From CAZJBS01 sp964544475 (GTDB lineage Bacteria; CLD3; SB21): a DNA stretch of 64,000 nucleotides. Every line of letters starts with the position of its first letter. Positions within the stretch are counted from its first letter, which is position 1. Made by a program: the position numbers and the translations under genes. Under the pieces are notes generated by a model. That model worked only from the letters and a program-made list of their open reading frames with translations. It did no database searches and was not told the DNA's origin. The stretch covers positions 112,722 to 176,721 of the forward strand of contig CAZJBS010000006.1 of assembly GCA_964544475.1 (NCBI GenBank), in the 5' to 3' direction. Positions 8,904 through 16,098 of this stretch are shown here, one piece after another.

Positions 8904-9455
8904 GTGAAAGTATACTGGATAGCGTTTGCGGTCGTGATCCTGGATCAGGCGACCAAACTGGCCGTGAAGGCCACGATGGCCATGCATCAGGTCGTTCAAG
9001 TGTTGGGGACGACGGTACAGTTGACTTATCTGGAAAACCCGGGCATGGCTTTTGGGATACGCTTTTTTGAGACACACCCCTTCTGGGGCCGGTGGTTTTT
9101 TTCGGCGGTATCCATCATCGCCTCTTTCGGTTTGATCTGGTATATTTATCGCATGCGTGCCGAAAGCCGCGTCTACCGGATCGCCCTGGCCCTTATTTTG
9201 GGTGGCGCCATCGGCAACCTGATCGATCGGGTTCTGTACGGCCGCGTGGTGGATTTCATTGATATGGATATGCCGGATGTGATGGGCCTTCAACGCTGGT
9301 ATGTATTCAACATAGCCGATGCGGCAGTGGTATGCGGTATGATCCTGATGACCGGATTTGTCCTTTTCGCGAAATCCCACCATCGCGATTCATCCGCCAT
9401 CCCCAATGACGAACACATGGCCATGAAAAACAAGCCGGAAACGGCAACGGAATAA
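8904..9455 (+). CDS. lspA: Lipoprotein signal peptidase (signal peptidase II)
   Basis: Inner-membrane aspartyl protease that removes signal peptides from diacylglyceryl-prolipoproteins. At 183 aa with four predicted membrane helices, it shows the family motifs: 'ILDQATKLAV' near the N-terminus, 'ENPGMAFGI', and the two catalytic Asp regions 'GNLIDRVLYGRVVDFID' and 'FNIADAAV'. The C-terminal tail after the last helix (about 30 residues, polar) is longer than in E. coli. It starts 11 nt after the DksA-like gene. Its stop codon region contains a candidate ECF promoter for trxA. Substrates are plentiful: several lipobox proteins are encoded in this window. Confidence 0.96.
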   Translation: MKVYWIAFAVVILDQATKLAVKATMAMHQVVQVLGTTVQLTYLENPGMAFGIRFFETHPFWGRWFFSAVSIIASFGLIWYIYRMRAESRVYRIALALILGGAIGNLIDRVLYGRVVDFIDMDMPDVMGLQRWYVFNIADAAVVCGMILMTGFVLFAKSHHRDSSAIPNDEHMAMKNKPETATE

Positions 9456-9473
9456 ACAATTTTTGCCGACGTT
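9449..9473 (+). promoter_or_regulatory. Candidate ECF-type promoter for trxA
   Basis: GGAAT (9449-9453) overlaps the lspA stop region; 16 nt later comes CGTT (9470-9473). It matches exactly the motif and spacing upstream of the window's own ECF sigma gene. The predicted start lies about 45 nt before the trxA ATG. Confidence 0.55.
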
Positions 9474-9525
9474 CAAAGCTCAGTTAAGGACTTACATCAT
9501 CCGATCCATATACAAGGAGAATGGC

Positions 9526-9858
9526 ATGAGTCATCCTTTGGTACTCAGTGACGATTCATTCGAAAATGAAGTGATCAAGTCGGACGTTCCGGTCATGGTT
9601 GATTTTTGGGCCACGTGGTGCGCACCCTGCCGCATGATTGCCCCCGTCGTTGAAGAAATGGCCCGTGAGTATGACGGCAAAGCCAAAGTCTGCAAGATTG
9701 ATGTCGACGCCAATCCAATGGTTGCGTCCAAGTATGGCATCATGAGCATTCCGAGCATCCTTTTCTTCAAAGGTGGCAAACTTGTCGACAAGGTGGTCGG
9801 CGCCGTTCCGAAAAATCAACTCGTCTCCCGGCTGAATACTGCTATGTCGGCCACGTGA
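9526..9858 (+). CDS. trxA: Thioredoxin
   Basis: A 110-aa thioredoxin with active site 'WATWCAPCRMIAP' (WCAPC instead of the classical WCGPC), 'KIDVDANP', the cis-Pro segment 'SIPSILFFKGG' and C-terminal 'GAVPKNQLVSRL'. The start was placed at the ATG preceded by AAGGAG (9514-9519); an upstream in-frame codon at 9463 would add a non-homologous 21-residue extension. Thioredoxin reduces disulfides in cytoplasmic proteins. In actinobacteria it is a target of the SigR/RsrA system, and here the same promoter motif links it to the ECF sigma gene 4.4 kb away. A good terminator follows. Confidence 0.95.
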   Translation: MSHPLVLSDDSFENEVIKSDVPVMVDFWATWCAPCRMIAPVVEEMAREYDGKAKVCKIDVDANPMVASKYGIMSIPSILFFKGGKLVDKVVGAVPKNQLVSRLNTAMSAT

Positions 9859-9896
9859 CCGACCTCTGTCCGCTTCCACCAGCGCTATTGTCCGAT

Positions 9897-9923
9897 GCCC
9901 GCCTCCAAGGCGGGCCTTTTATT
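9897..9923 (+). terminator. Rho-independent terminator after trxA
   Basis: Perfect 7-bp stem GCCCGCC / GGCGGGC with a 5-nt loop, then CTTTTATTT. It closes the ileS-trxA unit. Confidence 0.88.
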
Positions 9924-9972
9924 TGGATACTCTACGACACCGATCCTGAGTCATCTATGAAGGGACTGCACT

Positions 9973-10506
9973 TTGGATACAATCCTCGTTACCGACACAG
10001 CGGCCATCCATAAGCTGGCCCTGGAGCGCATCGATGAGAATCTGGCTTTCCGAACTTACCTGAAATCGATGCCTTCTTCTGCGGTGGACGACGTATTTGG
10101 CCGGATGGGTGCTCAGATTGCACCGCTCATTGACTGCACGGCATGCGGCAACTGCTGCCGGCATCTTCAAGCGCCGGTATTGTCGGCTGAAATTCCTATC
10201 TTGGCCTCGGCAACCGGGCATTCAGAGAAGACCTTCAAAGCGACCTTTCTTGAAAAGACTCCCGCGCATTGGCACATGCGTCATGAGCCCTGCGCCTTTC
10301 TGGATGGGAACCGTTGTTCCGTTTACGACCATCGCCCCGGCGCTTGCCGGTCGTATCCCCATTTGACAGAATCCTCCATACAGCACAGGCTCTATGGGGT
10401 CTTGGACAATTACGCCATTTGTCCGATTGTGTTCAATGTCGTCGAAGGGGTGAAAGTTGAGCTGGGCTTTGATGTCGGATCCCCATCCGAGCGTTCCCTA
10501 CCCTGA
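9973..10506 (+). CDS. YkgJ-family cysteine cluster protein, TTG start
   Basis: A 177-aa protein of the YkgJ/CxxCxxCC family, which is thought to bind zinc or an iron-sulfur cluster; its role is not established. The cysteines are in 'CTACGNCCRH' (residues about 56-65), 'EPCAFLDGNRCSVYDHRPGAC' (region about 102-123) followed by 'RSYP', and a late 'ICPIV'. The start is TTG: an in-frame TGA at 9958 excludes anything further upstream, and AAGGGA (9960-9965) sits 7 nt before it. The 3' end overlaps the convergent cysteine desulfurase gene by 9 nt, so no terminator can lie between them. Confidence 0.85.
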   Translation: MDTILVTDTAAIHKLALERIDENLAFRTYLKSMPSSAVDDVFGRMGAQIAPLIDCTACGNCCRHLQAPVLSAEIPILASATGHSEKTFKATFLEKTPAHWHMRHEPCAFLDGNRCSVYDHRPGACRSYPHLTESSIQHRLYGVLDNYAICPIVFNVVEGVKVELGFDVGSPSERSLP

Positions 10507-11658
10507 CGTCGGCGTGGACAACCGGCGCATTACAGACAGAATCGATGAGATGAGTTGTTCAATCTCTTGTTGAGTTGTCGGACGGCCCATCGATATCCTG
10601 ACTGCCCCGATAGCGCTGTCACGGTCGGCACCGATAGCCTGCAACACATGAGATACACGAATGGCGCCCGAGGAGCAGGCCGATCCCGTGGAAACGGCGA
10701 TACCTTCCAAATCGAGGCACGTGGCCAGGTCGTCGCCGGAGATACCCGGCAGCGAAACGCTCAGATGTCCCGGTAATCGATTCTCCGGTGGGCCATTAAG
10801 CACAATGGATGGAATCTCCTGACGTAACCGGTTCCACAGCCACTTCCTCAGTGCCGTCAAACGTTCTCCGTCATCGTTCATGCGCTGGATGGCCAACTCA
10901 GCCGCCTTTCCGAAACCTACAATGCCTGCCACATTCTCGGTCCCCGCGCGTTTGCCTCTTTCCTGGGCTCCACCATACAACAAAGGCGTCAGCGTGATGC
11001 CCTGACGGATGTACAAGGCGCCGATCCCTTTCGGGCCATACAGCTTGTGGGCGGACATGGACAATAAGTCGACCTTCATGGTTTCGACATTCAACGGCAG
11101 CTTGCCGGCGCTCTGCACCGCATCGGTATGGAAGATCACCCCCCGTGAACGGGCCAAGGCGCCGATTTCCTCAATGGGAGTAATGGATCCGATTTCGTTA
11201 TTGACATGCATCAGCGAAATAAGAACCGTACTATCTTTGGTTGATGAAGCGACATTCGAAGCACTCACGACTCCCTCCGAATCACAAGGCACATACGTCA
11301 CGTCGAAACCAAGATGTTCCAGCGCTTCCGCGCTGTGAAGCACCGCGTGGTGTTCTGCGCGAGATGTGATGACGTGGCGGCCTTTGTCGCGTCCGGCCAA
11401 TGCCGACCCAATAACGGCCATGTTGTCCGCCTCGGTCCCCCCGGCGGTGAAGACAATTTCGGATGGTCGCGCGCCGACAAGAGACGCCACCTGCTCACGG
11501 GCGTTTTCCACCGCTATCCTGGCCGTTCTGCCGAAGGCATGAAGACTGGATGGGTTGCCATAAACAGACGACAGGTACGGCATCATGGCTTCGAGCACCT
11601 CCGGATCGACGGGGGTCGTGGCGCTATAGTCCATATATATTCGTTTTTCAGCCATCAT
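10498..11658 (-). CDS. Cysteine desulfurase, NifS/IscS type
   Basis: PLP enzyme that removes sulfur from cysteine to supply Fe-S clusters and thio-modifications. At 386 aa, motifs are 'YMDYSATTPVDPEV' at the N-terminus, 'HHAVLHSAEAL', the PLP lysine in 'SAHKLYGPKGIGALY' and the catalytic cysteine loop 'STGSACSSGAIRVSHVL'. The long loop around the Cys with 'SACSSG' is typical of group I (NifS/IscS) enzymes. The ATG overlaps the alr stop as ATGA, giving translational coupling. There is no iscU/nifU scaffold gene next to it, so whether it serves general Fe-S assembly or tRNA thiolation (miaB is in this window) cannot be told. Confidence 0.94.
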   Translation of the reverse strand: MMAEKRIYMDYSATTPVDPEVLEAMMPYLSSVYGNPSSLHAFGRTARIAVENAREQVASLVGARPSEIVFTAGGTEADNMAVIGSALAGRDKGRHVITSRAEHHAVLHSAEALEHLGFDVTYVPCDSEGVVSASNVASSTKDSTVLISLMHVNNEIGSITPIEEIGALARSRGVIFHTDAVQSAGKLPLNVETMKVDLLSMSAHKLYGPKGIGALYIRQGITLTPLLYGGAQERGKRAGTENVAGIVGFGKAAELAIQRMNDDGERLTALRKWLWNRLRQEIPSIVLNGPPENRLPGHLSVSLPGISGDDLATCLDLEGIAVSTGSACSSGAIRVSHVLQAIGADRDSAIGAVRISMGRPTTQQEIEQLISSILSVMRRLSTPTSG

Positions 11659-12740
11659 GATGGTATGTAAAGACGTGGTACGCGTGCGTTAATCATACAG
11701 GTCACTTCGTAGGGTATCGTTCCCATTTTGTCCGCCAATTCGGATGCCGTGACTTCCGCCGAGCCCATCCGTCCAATGAGCACCACCGGATCGCCCACAT
11801 CGACCGCATCATCTCCCACATTGACCATTAATTGATCCATGCATACCGCGCCAACAACCGGGTAACGATGCCCGCGTATTAATACGTGAGCTTTGTTGCT
11901 GAGAAGGCGCGAGTACCCGTCGCCGTAGCCGATGGGTACCGTGACAATACGACACGCCCGATCCGTCTTGTAGGTATGGCCATAACTGATGCCTGTGTTC
12001 GCCGCCACGTTTTTGATGAAAACGACTTTCGAACTCAACGTCAGAACTGGGCGAAGATCCAGCGCTCTGGAAACCTGAGGCGACGGATAAATGCCGTAGA
12101 GACTGATGCCCGGCCGGACCAAATCACCCAATGAATCCGTGATATTCGCAATGGCGCCACTATTGGCCATGTGCTTAAGCGGAATGTCGATACCGATCTT
12201 CCGGATTTCATTCAACACATCGTCAAACCGCTGCCATTGCACATCGGCAAACGCCCGATCACCTTCGTCCGACGTCGCGAAATGGGAATAAATCCCAACG
12301 ATTTCCAGATTCTTCAACTGCGCGACGCGTTTGACGAACTCAACCGCAAAACCAGCCGAAACGCCAATGCGTTCCATGCCCGTGTCGATTTTCAGGTGTA
12401 CCCTGGCTTTCTGGCCGCCGCTTGATTCACTGATATGTTTGGCCAGTTCCAGTGAGGAAACCGTTATTTCAAGATCGTTTTGGATGAACTTTTTTACCTG
12501 ATAGCCAAGGATACCGCCCATGACAAGGATAGGAGCATCGATATCATTTTGCCTGAGAAAAAGTCCTTCTTCAAGAAATCCGACGCCGATGTACTCCACG
12601 CCGTTGGCGATGGCACGTTTGGTCACTTCCAGGATGCCATGACCGTAAGCATTGGCTTTCACGATGGCCATGATCTTACGCGGCCCAATGCACGCCCTGA
12701 TCTGGCGAATATTATGATCCACCGCAGCCAGATCAATCAC
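11655..12740 (-). CDS. alr: Alanine racemase
   Basis: PLP enzyme converting L- to D-alanine for peptidoglycan. The PLP lysine is in 'AIVKANAYGHG', the catalytic tyrosine in 'GISYGHTYKTDR', and 'AVCMDQLMVNVGD' is conserved. The boundary given starts at GTG (12738-12740), 361 aa. The family's usual opening 'RPTxAxIDLxAxxHN' is encoded as 'RPTHAVIDLAAVDHN', so recognisable homology begins five codons before that GTG. Upstream in frame there are 21 sense codons without ATG, GTG or TTG, back to the TAG that ends punA. The real start could be the GTG, a rare ATT/ATC at 12798-12803, or read-through of the amber codon. No Shine-Dalgarno is evident for any of these. Confidence 0.93.
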   Translation of the reverse strand: MIDLAAVDHNIRQIRACIGPRKIMAIVKANAYGHGILEVTKRAIANGVEYIGVGFLEEGLFLRQNDIDAPILVMGGILGYQVKKFIQNDLEITVSSLELAKHISESSGGQKARVHLKIDTGMERIGVSAGFAVEFVKRVAQLKNLEIVGIYSHFATSDEGDRAFADVQWQRFDDVLNEIRKIGIDIPLKHMANSGAIANITDSLGDLVRPGISLYGIYPSPQVSRALDLRPVLTLSSKVVFIKNVAANTGISYGHTYKTDRACRIVTVPIGYGDGYSRLLSNKAHVLIRGHRYPVVGAVCMDQLMVNVGDDAVDVGDPVVLIGRMGSAEVTASELADKMGTIPYEVTCMINARVPRLYIPS

Positions 12741-12803
12741 GGCATGGGTGGGCCGAATGTCCCTGAGTATGTTGTAGTAGGCGTCCGTAGAGTACTCAAT
12801 GAT

Positions 12804-13643
12804 CTAAAAACGGCGAATAACTTCGACTAGCAGTCGATGAAATGAATTTTTGACACGATTGGCTGTAATTGTGACTTCTTCATGACTTAAGGGGCTTGAG
12901 CTTATGCCGGTTCCGAGGTTCGTAATGCAGCTAATTCCCAACACGCGCATGCCCTGGTGTTTGGCGACGATGACTTCGGGTACCGTTGACATCCCAACGG
13001 CATCGGCGCCGAGACGTTGGAACATCCTGACTTCGGCTCTGGTTTCATAGGTCGGACCTGGGTTTGCGCAGTATACTCCTCGTTGAGTCCGGATGCCGAG
13101 GCGAACGGCCGCGGCCTCCGCATCCCGGATGTATTCCGGATCATAATCCGAGGCCATATCCGGAAATCTGGGTCCGTGGTCTTCATAGTTCGGTCCACGC
13201 AGCGGATTATCAAAAAGGAAATTGATATGGCTGGTGATAAACATCAGATCGCCTGGACTGAATGCCCTATTCACGGCACCCGCCGCATTTGTGACGATAA
13301 GGGAGCGTATGCCCATGTGCCCCATCAGACGCACCGGAAAGGCCACTTGTGGCATGGAGTACCCCTCATAGTAGTGGACTCTGCCAGCCATGACCAGCAC
13401 TTCTCGCCCTTCCATGTCGCCGAAAACCCACCTGCCCTCATGGCCTTCAACGGTCGATTTTGGATAGTTGGGAATATCGGCCGTGGAGATGGATGTGGAT
13501 GCCGTGAGCGTGTCCGCAAAAGATCCCAAACCGGAGCCGAGGATAAGAGCAATGGATGGCTTCACGGAAGTTCGTGATCTTATGAACGCCGCCGATTCGT
13601 TGAGTTTTTCCTCGATCTCAGTTGGAACCGGAAAGGAGGTCAT
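12804..13643 (-). CDS. punA: Purine-nucleoside phosphorylase (trimeric type)
   Basis: Phosphorolyses inosine and guanosine nucleosides to free base plus (deoxy)ribose-1-phosphate in purine salvage. At 279 aa, it shows the phosphate-binding 'ILGSGLGSFAD', 'GHEGRWVFGDMEG', 'VTNAAGAVN', 'YCANPGPTYETRAEVRM' and 'VGMSTVPEVIVAKHQGM', all of the class I (trimeric, PunA/DeoD-unlike) family. Its 5' end overlaps the upstream unknown gene by 26 nt, and its TAG stop lies in the same frame as alr, with no frame change between the two coding regions. No clear Shine-Dalgarno precedes the ATG, consistent with coupling to the upstream gene. Confidence 0.95.
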   Translation of the reverse strand: MTSFPVPTEIEEKLNESAAFIRSRTSVKPSIALILGSGLGSFADTLTASTSISTADIPNYPKSTVEGHEGRWVFGDMEGREVLVMAGRVHYYEGYSMPQVAFPVRLMGHMGIRSLIVTNAAGAVNRAFSPGDLMFITSHINFLFDNPLRGPNYEDHGPRFPDMASDYDPEYIRDAEAAAVRLGIRTQRGVYCANPGPTYETRAEVRMFQRLGADAVGMSTVPEVIVAKHQGMRVLGISCITNLGTGISSSPLSHEEVTITANRVKNSFHRLLVEVIRRF

Positions 13644-14259
13644 GGGATTTGTGGCTCACTTGATTGAGAATGGATGTCACGCGGGGCTGGTCATGACGTG
13701 CCAGCCGTGCAAGGTCTCTGGAAGCGGCAGCCAGAAACGAAACAGGATCCGGAAAGCAATTTGAAAATCGTCGTAATGAAGCCACGATCAGTTGGTTGGC
13801 GGGCAGGCTGGACGGCAGATCCACCAACCGGGCGAGAAATTCCGGTTCCATGGCGACCAGCTGAACGTCTTTTTCCGTGGCGGCCATGACAATGGCATTC
13901 CTCAGACGCGGTTTGCGTTGCCCGGCATGTGCGATCAAACGTCGCTCATCGTCGGAAAACTGACCCAGCAAGACAATCCGCAGCCGCATAATCCTCTGGG
14001 CAAAATGGTCTTCGGCCATTCGCCGGGTCATCATGGCCGGAATCTGTTTGAGTACCGATGGACGGCCGCCGACCGGTCGAACCTGTGCATCGGAAACCAG
14101 ACCATACCATGTGCCTTCCAGAGCGACCATTCGCACCAGACTGCCAAACGGTGGAGGCGGCATGTGCAGTTCTGCATCCAGTTCGGCGATCACAGAACGG
14201 TCGTCGTCCTCCATCACTCGTCCTATGCGAAAATCCTCTTTTTCATCTCCCATGGTCAT
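13618..14259 (-). CDS. Conserved-looking protein of unknown function
   Basis: A 213-aa soluble protein, not confidently recognised. The N-terminal third ('FRIGRVMEDDDRSVIAEL', 'FGSLVRMVALEGTWYGLVSD') reads like a small beta-barrel that could resemble HAS-barrel domains; the rest is mixed and ends in helices ('DPVSFLAAASRDLARLARHD'). No signal peptide or membrane segment. It lies in a leftward operon 9 nt downstream of the geranylgeranyl-reductase-type gene and overlaps the start of punA. The second Met (14253) is an equally possible start. Codon use looks like that of its neighbours. The function is unknown; the barrel idea is a weak inference. Confidence 0.7.
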   Translation of the reverse strand: MTMGDEKEDFRIGRVMEDDDRSVIAELDAELHMPPPPFGSLVRMVALEGTWYGLVSDAQVRPVGGRPSVLKQIPAMMTRRMAEDHFAQRIMRLRIVLLGQFSDDERRLIAHAGQRKPRLRNAIVMAATEKDVQLVAMEPEFLARLVDLPSSLPANQLIVASLRRFSNCFPDPVSFLAAASRDLARLARHDQPRVTSILNQVSHKSHDLLSGSN

Positions 14260-14268
14260 GTCGAACCA

Positions 14269-15450
14269 TCATGTGAAAAGTTTGATGACATCCAATATCA
14301 GCCTGGGTTTTGTCTTAAGCGCTGCCTTGAAGATCCGCATCAGACTTCGTTCTTGCAAGGGAATTTTCAGGACTTCATGCGCCAGTCGGTTGAATTGGTC
14401 ATCGCTGAAATCGAAAACGGCTTCTTTGATCCGATAGAATCTTTCGTGATCCTTGCCAATGGACTTACCCCACTCTTTTTCGTACGCGCCCAAGCGGACC
14501 GCCGAGGTGTTCTTTTCGCGAACGGCTTCCGCGGCCACCTTGCCGGCCAGCATGCCGGCATACATTCCAGAAACGATGCCGCCGCCGGATATTGGATTAA
14601 CTTGGTGGGCGGCGTCCCCGACCAGCATCAGCCCGTCCCCGACGATCTTCTTTCGGGTCAGGGCACACGGAACACCTCCACACAGCGTGGACAGGACTGG
14701 CTTACCAGGAAAGCGTTCCTCCACAAAATCGCGCAGAAAACTGAGCGCCGACCTCTTGCCGCTGTAATCCCCGGAAATACCGATGCCAACGTTGGCCGTC
14801 CGATTTCCTTTAGGAAAAATCCAAACATACCCGCCCGGCACTTTGACGCTCGAAAAATAAAAATCGCATGTGCTTTGATCGATGTCGATATCGGCGATCG
14901 TGAATTGCGCGCAGGATTCCATATCCCGCATTTTCGTAAACGTGTTCATCCCTGCCCAACGGCCGACCCTTGTCTCGACGCCGTCCGCGCCAACGACGAT
15001 TTGAGATCGAATATCCTGATTGGTACCCATGTGCTTCACTTGTACGCCAAGGACCCTGCCCTCGTCGTCTCTCAGGAGTCCTGTGACATATGCCTTTGTC
15101 ACGACTTCCGCCCCTTCCTTCGCCGCCAGATTGGCCAGCTCATAATCGAAAATACGCCGATCAAGACAGTACCCGCAGTCACCCCACCGCGCTTCGACCG
15201 GTGTACCATCCGGTGCAATCAATTTGAAGCCCGTAATCGTGGCGGCGATCCATCTGGACTCCACTGTGCTGAGCACCCGGGACAGCCCTTTCGCGCCGAC
15301 GCCCTCGGCGCATCTTACGGGAACGCCCACCTCACGGTCTTTTTCCAGCAACAGCACACGCGCACCGCCACCGGCTGCATAACGGGCGGTCGTGCTGCCC
15401 GAAGGTCCGGCGCCCACCACGATCACATCATAGGAATCCCTGGAAATCAT
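14269..15450 (-). CDS. Geranylgeranyl-reductase-family FAD-dependent oxidoreductase
   Basis: A 393-aa flavoprotein with an N-terminal Rossmann motif 'VVGAGPSGSTTARYAA', the family signature 'VPVRCAEGVGAKGL' just after it, and the second FAD motif 'MLVGDAAHQVNPISGGGI'. Members of this family saturate isoprenoid chains: archaeal lipids, chlorophyll phytyl chains, or menaquinone side chains. No chlorophyll or archaeal-lipid gene lies in the window, so reduction of a menaquinone tail is a reasonable but unproven role. It lies in the leftward dnaX-recR operon, 10 nt after recR. Confidence 0.88.
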   Translation of the reverse strand: MISRDSYDVIVVGAGPSGSTTARYAAGGGARVLLLEKDREVGVPVRCAEGVGAKGLSRVLSTVESRWIAATITGFKLIAPDGTPVEARWGDCGYCLDRRIFDYELANLAAKEGAEVVTKAYVTGLLRDDEGRVLGVQVKHMGTNQDIRSQIVVGADGVETRVGRWAGMNTFTKMRDMESCAQFTIADIDIDQSTCDFYFSSVKVPGGYVWIFPKGNRTANVGIGISGDYSGKRSALSFLRDFVEERFPGKPVLSTLCGGVPCALTRKKIVGDGLMLVGDAAHQVNPISGGGIVSGMYAGMLAGKVAAEAVREKNTSAVRLGAYEKEWGKSIGKDHERFYRIKEAVFDFSDDQFNRLAHEVLKIPLQERSLMRIFKAALKTKPRLILDVIKLFT

Positions 15451-15460
15451 GCCACGGTCC

Positions 15461-16063
15461 TTAGTTTACAACAACGCGCCCTTCCATGGCGCGTGACAAG
15501 GTGGTCATGTCGGCAAACTCCAAATCGCTGCCGATCGGAATTCCCCGAGCAATACGGGTGATCCTGACATGCGACCGCGCGTTGAGCTTTTCGGCAACAT
15601 ACATGACCGTCGCATCTCCCTGGACGTTTGGATTGATGGCCAAGATGACTTCGCGAACGCCCGCGTCGCATCGGCGTAACAACTCAACGACCTTCAGGTC
15701 ATCCGGACCAATGCCATCCAGAGGATTCAAGAGTCCTCCCAGCACGTGGTAGACGCCCCGAAACTGATCCGTACGCTCAAGGGCCAGCACATCATTCGCT
15801 TCCTCGACCACGCAGATCACACCATGGTCGCGCTTCGAATTTGTGCAAATGGGACATGGATCTGACTCGGTGATATTGAAACAAAGGCTGCATCTCCGGA
15901 TTTTTTCGGACAAATCCAACAATGCCCTGGAAAGGCTCGTGATATCGTCTTTTGGCTGTTTCAGCAAATGAAAGGCAAGTCGTTGCGCCGTTTTTCGCCC
16001 GATGCTGGGGAGTTTTGTCAATTCGTTGATCAGGCGTTCCAGGGATTCGGATGTGTAGTGCAT
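15461..16063 (-). CDS. recR: Recombination mediator RecR
   Basis: A 200-aa component of the RecFOR pathway that helps load RecA on gapped DNA. Motifs are the helix-hairpin-helix 'LTKLPSIGRKTAQRLAFHLL', the four-cysteine zinc finger 'CSLCFNITESDPCPIC', and the Toprim domain with 'VICVVEEANDVLALE'. The start was set at the ATG giving 'MHYTSESLERL', which matches the family; a TTG eight codons upstream (16087) is possible but adds nothing conserved. It follows dnaX by about 35 nt. dnaX-recR is a widely conserved order, although the small ybaB gene that often sits between them is absent. Confidence 0.96.
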   Translation of the reverse strand: MHYTSESLERLINELTKLPSIGRKTAQRLAFHLLKQPKDDITSLSRALLDLSEKIRRCSLCFNITESDPCPICTNSKRDHGVICVVEEANDVLALERTDQFRGVYHVLGGLLNPLDGIGPDDLKVVELLRRCDAGVREVILAINPNVQGDATVMYVAEKLNARSHVRITRIARGIPIGSDLEFADMTTLSRAMEGRVVVN

Positions 16064-16098
16064 GATAAGAAAGAAATCGTTAGGCAATCAAGTTTTTT

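Noticed and set aside
13792..15561. 589-codon rightward open frame
   Set aside because: It lies antisense to the geranylgeranyl-reductase-type gene and its unknown neighbour, which have clear protein motifs. The frame has no recognisable motif and an odd, His/Gln-rich composition.
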